Shown here piece after piece: positions 4,800 to 7,775 of a stretch of 7,775 nt of DNA; the first letter of the stretch is position 1, and the number at the start of each line of letters is the position of its first letter. Position numbers and translations under genes: made by a program. Origin of the DNA: DATKMG01 sp041476565 (GTDB taxonomy: Bacteria > Acidobacteriota > Terriglobia > Versatilivoradales > Versatilivoraceae); assembly GCA_041476565.1 (NCBI GenBank), contig JBGOTQ010000360.1, positions 1-7,775 on the forward strand, written 5' to 3'. Under the pieces are notes generated by a model. That model searched no databases and was not told the DNA's origin. It worked only from the letters and a program-made list of their open reading frames with translations.

Positions 4800-7031
4800 A
4801 TGTATGTAGAGGTCGTATTCCCCCTCCCTTTGCGGCACGGCTTTTACTATCGTTGCCCGACGACCCTCTACAACAAAATTCAAAGCGGCCAGCGCGTGCT
4901 TGTGCCGTTTCAAAATCGTAAGCTTATTGGCTTCGTAGTCGAGACCCGGCTCGAACTTCCTTCCGAGTTCTCGTCGTCTTCTGCTCTTAAAGAGATTATC
5001 CTTTTATTGGATGAAGAAACCTTAATCTCCCCCGAGCTCTTTAAACTCTCGAAATGGATTGCGGACTACTACTTTGCTCCCTTAGGCGAAGTGCTGAAAG
5101 CCGCCTTGCCTCCGACGCTTCACAGAAGCCAATCCAAATGTCCTCCCATTAAGATGCGATTAACCGCGTCTCTGCAGTCGGCTTATCAGCAGATCCTCCA
5201 AAAACAATCGCTCACGGCAAAGCAACTTTCGGTTGTTCAATCACTCGAAAAGGCTGTCCAGCCCGTCATTCTGTCTGAATTCCTGGTCCGCTCAGGCGCC
5301 TCTGCTGCGACCCTGCGTTCCTTGGAGAAGAAAGGAATCGTCCGAATTTCAAGCGAGAGAGTCATCCGTGACCCTCTGGACGGTCATGAGGAAGATGCTC
5401 CAATTTTCCGTCTTGAACCCACTGCAGAGCAGCATGTAGCCCTGGAAGAGTTAAACCGACTTCTGGAGCAACGAACCTATACCCCGGTCCTTCTTCATGG
5501 GGTCACCGGTAGCGGAAAGACCGAGATTTATCTCAATCTGATTGAAATCCTGCTGGCGCAACAGCGAGACAGCCTGGTCCTGATGCCGGAGATTGGGTTG
5601 ACGCCACGGGTGGCTCGCGAGTTTCGGGCTCGACTGGGACGAACTGTGGCCATTCTGCACAGCGCCCTGGGGGCAGGAGAGAGGTACGACGAATGGTGGC
5701 GAATTCGCAGAGGTGAGGCAAAGGTCGTGATTGGAACCCGTTCAGCCATCTTTGCTCCCCTTCCCAATCTGCAGCTGATCGTGGTGGACGAGGAACATGA
5801 CGATTCTTACAAGCAACAGGAAAGTCCGCGTTACAATGCGCGCGACTTGGCCCTGGTCAGAGGGAGAATGGCAGGTGCCCTGGTCATTCTGGGTTCAGCA
5901 ACTCCGGCAATAGAGTCCTTCTACCATGCCCGAAATGGAAAATATCAATACCTCCGCCTGGCTTCACGTGTCCAGGACCGCCCGATGCCGAGGATCCGAT
6001 TGGTCGACATGAGGACGGAATTTGCCTCTTCCGGTCGGTCCGTCGTTTCCAGCGAGCTTGAGACGGCCATCCGGAACCGGCTGGCACAAAAAGAGCAAAT
6101 TCTGATCCTGCTCAATCGACGAGGATATTCCGCCTGTATGTTGTGCAGGAGTTGCGGCCAGAACATCCAATGCCAAAATTGCAGCATTCCGCTCGTTTAT
6201 CACAAATCGAAGAATCGTCTGCTTTGCCATTATTGCGGCTATCAACAGAAAATCCCCAACAAGTGCCCATCGTGCAATAGTGAGTACCTTTACTTTTTGG
6301 GAGAAGGCACTGAGAAAATAGAAACTTTGCTGGCGGAAAGGTTTCCCGGTGTCCGGTTGTCGCGTCTAGACCGCGATACGGCTCAAAGAAAGAATGCTAG
6401 AAGCCAGATCCTGAGCGATTTTCAAAGGCATGAGGTAGATATTCTGGTCGGGACCCAGATGATTTCAAAGGGGCACGACTTCCCGAACGTAACCTTGGTG
6501 GGGATCTTGTCTGCCGACAATTCGCTTGCCTTCCCCGACTTCCGAAGTGCGGAGCGGACTTTTCACCTGCTGACGCAGATGTCAGGGCGCGCCGGCCGAG
6601 GCGACCTGCCGGGAGAGGTTTTGATTCAGACTTTTTTCCCCGAACACTACTGCCTCAAGTATGTGCTTCAGCACGACTATGAGGGCTTCTATGAGAAGGA
6701 GGTCAAGTTTCGCCGCTTCATGCATTACCCCCCCTTCTCCGGTCTGGCAGTAGTTCAAGCCCGGGACAAAAGTCTCGACGCTGCTGCCCGCGCCATTAAT
6801 CAGGCGGCAAAACTGCTCCGATCAGTTGTCAATGACCGGACCCGCCTCCTCGGGCCAACCCTGGCCCCATTGGCCAGGATCAAGTCTGAGCATCGATTCC
6901 AAATTATCATTAAGTCCGAAAACCGGAAGCACCTAAACACAATCCTTAAGGGGTGTCTGGCCGAAGCCGAACGGCTGGGGGTAGACTTGCGCAGGGTGCA
7001 CATAGACGTTGATCCTGTTAACCTGATGTGA
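4800..7031 (+). CDS. priA: Primosomal protein N', replication restart helicase PriA
   Basis: PriA is a 3'-to-5' superfamily 2 DNA helicase that recognises abandoned replication forks and starts reloading of the replicative helicase. The 743-residue length is typical. The 3'-end-binding N-terminal domain starts 'MYVEVVFPLPLRHGFYYRCP' (1 to about 105), and a winged-helix region follows (about 115-195). Helicase lobe 1 has Walker A 'GVTGSGKTEIY' (234-244), the DEEH box (330-333) and 'LGSATPA' (364-370). The zinc region holds eight Cys at 449, 452, 458, 461, 476, 479, 489 and 492, after 'LLNRRGYS'. Lobe 2 continues with 'GEGTEKIE', 'DILVGTQMISKGHDFPNV' and 'QMSGRAGRG' (593-601), then the C-terminal domain. 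All catalytic and metal-binding positions appear intact. The ATG at 4800 matches the family N-terminus. The purine-rich AAGAAAAGGG before it ends only 1 base from the ATG, so the ribosome binding site is poorly spaced. The 139-base spacer upstream carries the repeat structure. Confidence 0.96.
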   Translation: MYVEVVFPLPLRHGFYYRCPTTLYNKIQSGQRVLVPFQNRKLIGFVVETRLELPSEFSSSSALKEIILLLDEETLISPELFKLSKWIADYYFAPLGEVLKAALPPTLHRSQSKCPPIKMRLTASLQSAYQQILQKQSLTAKQLSVVQSLEKAVQPVILSEFLVRSGASAATLRSLEKKGIVRISSERVIRDPLDGHEEDAPIFRLEPTAEQHVALEELNRLLEQRTYTPVLLHGVTGSGKTEIYLNLIEILLAQQRDSLVLMPEIGLTPRVAREFRARLGRTVAILHSALGAGERYDEWWRIRRGEAKVVIGTRSAIFAPLPNLQLIVVDEEHDDSYKQQESPRYNARDLALVRGRMAGALVILGSATPAIESFYHARNGKYQYLRLASRVQDRPMPRIRLVDMRTEFASSGRSVVSSELETAIRNRLAQKEQILILLNRRGYSACMLCRSCGQNIQCQNCSIPLVYHKSKNRLLCHYCGYQQKIPNKCPSCNSEYLYFLGEGTEKIETLLAERFPGVRLSRLDRDTAQRKNARSQILSDFQRHEVDILVGTQMISKGHDFPNVTLVGILSADNSLAFPDFRSAERTFHLLTQMSGRAGRGDLPGEVLIQTFFPEHYCLKYVLQHDYEGFYEKEVKFRRFMHYPPFSGLAVVQARDKSLDAAARAINQAAKLLRSVVNDRTRLLGPTLAPLARIKSEHRFQIIIKSENRKHLNTILKGCLAEAERLGVDLRRVHIDVDPVNLM

Positions 7032-7107
7032 GAAGGATCATGACCGATTTCCGAACGCCTGTAGCCCATCAAGTGGTCAGAATCTGGAATGGAAACCTGA
7101 AGATCAT

Positions 7108-7114
7108 AAGGGGA
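7108..7114 (+). promoter_or_regulatory. Ribosome binding site for the secreted protein
   Basis: AAGGGGA lies 6 bases before the ATG at 7121, which begins a clear signal peptide. A second, in-frame ATG at 7040 has AGAAGGA (7031-7037) just before it, so the start is not settled by ribosome binding sites alone. The signal peptide decides in favour of 7121. Confidence 0.55.
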
Positions 7115-7120
7115 AGAAAA

Positions 7121-7775
7121 ATGCGCAGAAAATCCTTTCTCTCTCAACTCGTGTGGATATTTTTGGTCTTGACTGCCTCCCTGCAAGCCCTGCAAGGAGA
7201 TTCTAAACTTGAGTTAGCAACAGGAACGGAGTTGGACATCCGCCTGAAGACAGCCGTCTCCAGCAGCAGTTCCATGGTCAATGACCATGTTGAAGCGGTG
7301 GTCATAGCTCCTGTGGAGGCGGCCAACCAAGTGGTTGTGCCTGCGGGTGCCGTGGTGAACGGGGTTGTCAAGAGTGTCACCACACCCCAGTCCGCCGAAG
7401 ATAGAGCGCTCCTGTTATTGGAATTTAACGAACTTCTTGACCCTAATGGAAAGAAAGTTAAACTGGAGGCCCAATTGAGTGAAGTTGACAATGCCAGAGA
7501 GAGCGTGGATGAGAAGGGCCAAATTGTAGGGATCGTGCAGTCGGAAACGATCTCTTCAAGGCTTGATGACGCACTGAGCAAGCTCAAAGACCGTTACCAG
7601 GGACTGGCTGACATTCTAGAAGGTGCAAAGCGTGGCCTTATGAAGGAGACCCAACCGGATATCAATTATGCTCCGGGGGTCGAGATGACACTCAAACTCA
7701 CCAACAAGGTCGAACTGGATAGCAGGTCGAATCCAACGAACGACCCGGTCCAGCAGGACAGTTCAGATTCCGCCC
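7121..7775 (+). CDS. Exported protein of unknown function, 3' truncated
   Basis: The frame is open from ATG 7121 to the window edge (218 complete codons). It starts with a Sec-type signal peptide: basic MRRK, hydrophobic core 'LVWIFLVLTASLQAL', with likely cleavage near residues 23-26. There is no lipobox Cys, so a soluble periplasmic or surface protein is expected. The mature part has a beta-rich module: 'GTELDIRLKTAVSSSSS' (35-51), 'VVVPAGAVVNGVV' (71-83), then 'LLLLEFNELLDPNGKKVKL' (97-115). After a helical, charged stretch (about 140-175, 'RLDDALSKLKDRY'), a closing strand 'YAPGVEMTLKLTNKVEL' (183-199) appears, followed by a Asn/Gln/Ser/Asp-rich tail. The 'G...VPAGAVVxGxV' pattern recalls a recurring domain in Acidobacteriota exported proteins, and loosely the VirB10/TrbI barrel, but I cannot assign a function. 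An alternative in-frame ATG at 7040 would put 27 residues before the signal peptide. It follows priA by 89 bases (or 8 from the alternative start). Confidence 0.82.
   Translation, partial: MRRKSFLSQLVWIFLVLTASLQALQGDSKLELATGTELDIRLKTAVSSSSSMVNDHVEAVVIAPVEAANQVVVPAGAVVNGVVKSVTTPQSAEDRALLLLEFNELLDPNGKKVKLEAQLSEVDNARESVDEKGQIVGIVQSETISSRLDDALSKLKDRYQGLADILEGAKRGLMKETQPDINYAPGVEMTLKLTNKVELDSRSNPTNDPVQQDSSDSA

Noticed and set aside
4697..4921. Plus-strand open frame of 74 residues before priA
   Set aside because: It runs through the repeat-containing spacer and out of frame into priA; the composition looks like translated spacer and no good ribosome binding site is seen.
6800..7195. Minus-strand open frame of 131 residues across the priA end
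   Set aside because: It overlaps the conserved PriA C-terminus and the start of the next gene and has no family features.
7144..7587. Minus-strand open frame of 147 residues
   Set aside because: It is Ser/Thr/Leu-rich translation opposite the exported protein, whose signal peptide and ribosome binding site support the + strand.

Overview
The window is an ordinary, densely packed stretch of bacterial chromosome. All eight genes are on the + strand, and it carries housekeeping functions. The order is an MsbA-type ABC exporter (3' end only), yicC, gmk, rpoZ, coaBC, a family 4 uracil-DNA glycosylase, priA, then the start of a secreted protein of unknown function. This order, the form of the YicC C-terminus, and the exported protein with a 'VVVPAGAVV' segment make an Acidobacteriota-like genome of moderate G+C my best guess. 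That assignment rests on remembered gene order and sequence style, not on a search.

Positions 1-2405 look like one transcription unit with very tight spacing. The gaps are 6 bases (ABC exporter to yicC), 2 bases (yicC to gmk) and 1 base (gmk to rpoZ). The rpoZ start is best placed at a TTG codon served by a GGAGGA ribosome binding site inside the end of gmk. After rpoZ the spacing relaxes to about 90-140 bases: 2406-2507, 3720-3847, 4661-4799 and 7032-7120. No intrinsic terminator (GC-rich hairpin followed by a T run) was seen in any of these spacers, so read-through is plausible.

The genes cover envelope lipid export, RNA turnover (YicC), guanine nucleotide supply (Gmk), RNA polymerase assembly (omega), coenzyme A synthesis (CoaBC), uracil repair (Udg) and replication restart (PriA). 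They are better read as a conserved housekeeping cluster than as one pathway.

Two points deserve a second look. CoaBC keeps every other hallmark residue I checked but has Glu where the CoaC domain normally has its catalytic Cys (position 158). The udg-priA spacer holds a small array of degenerate 7-base repeats (consensus ATYGARG) in two opposing blocks, which form a 13-base perfect inverted repeat starting on the udg stop codon. I see no phage, CRISPR, insertion sequence, tRNA, rRNA or defence system, and nothing that amounts to a new multi-gene system.
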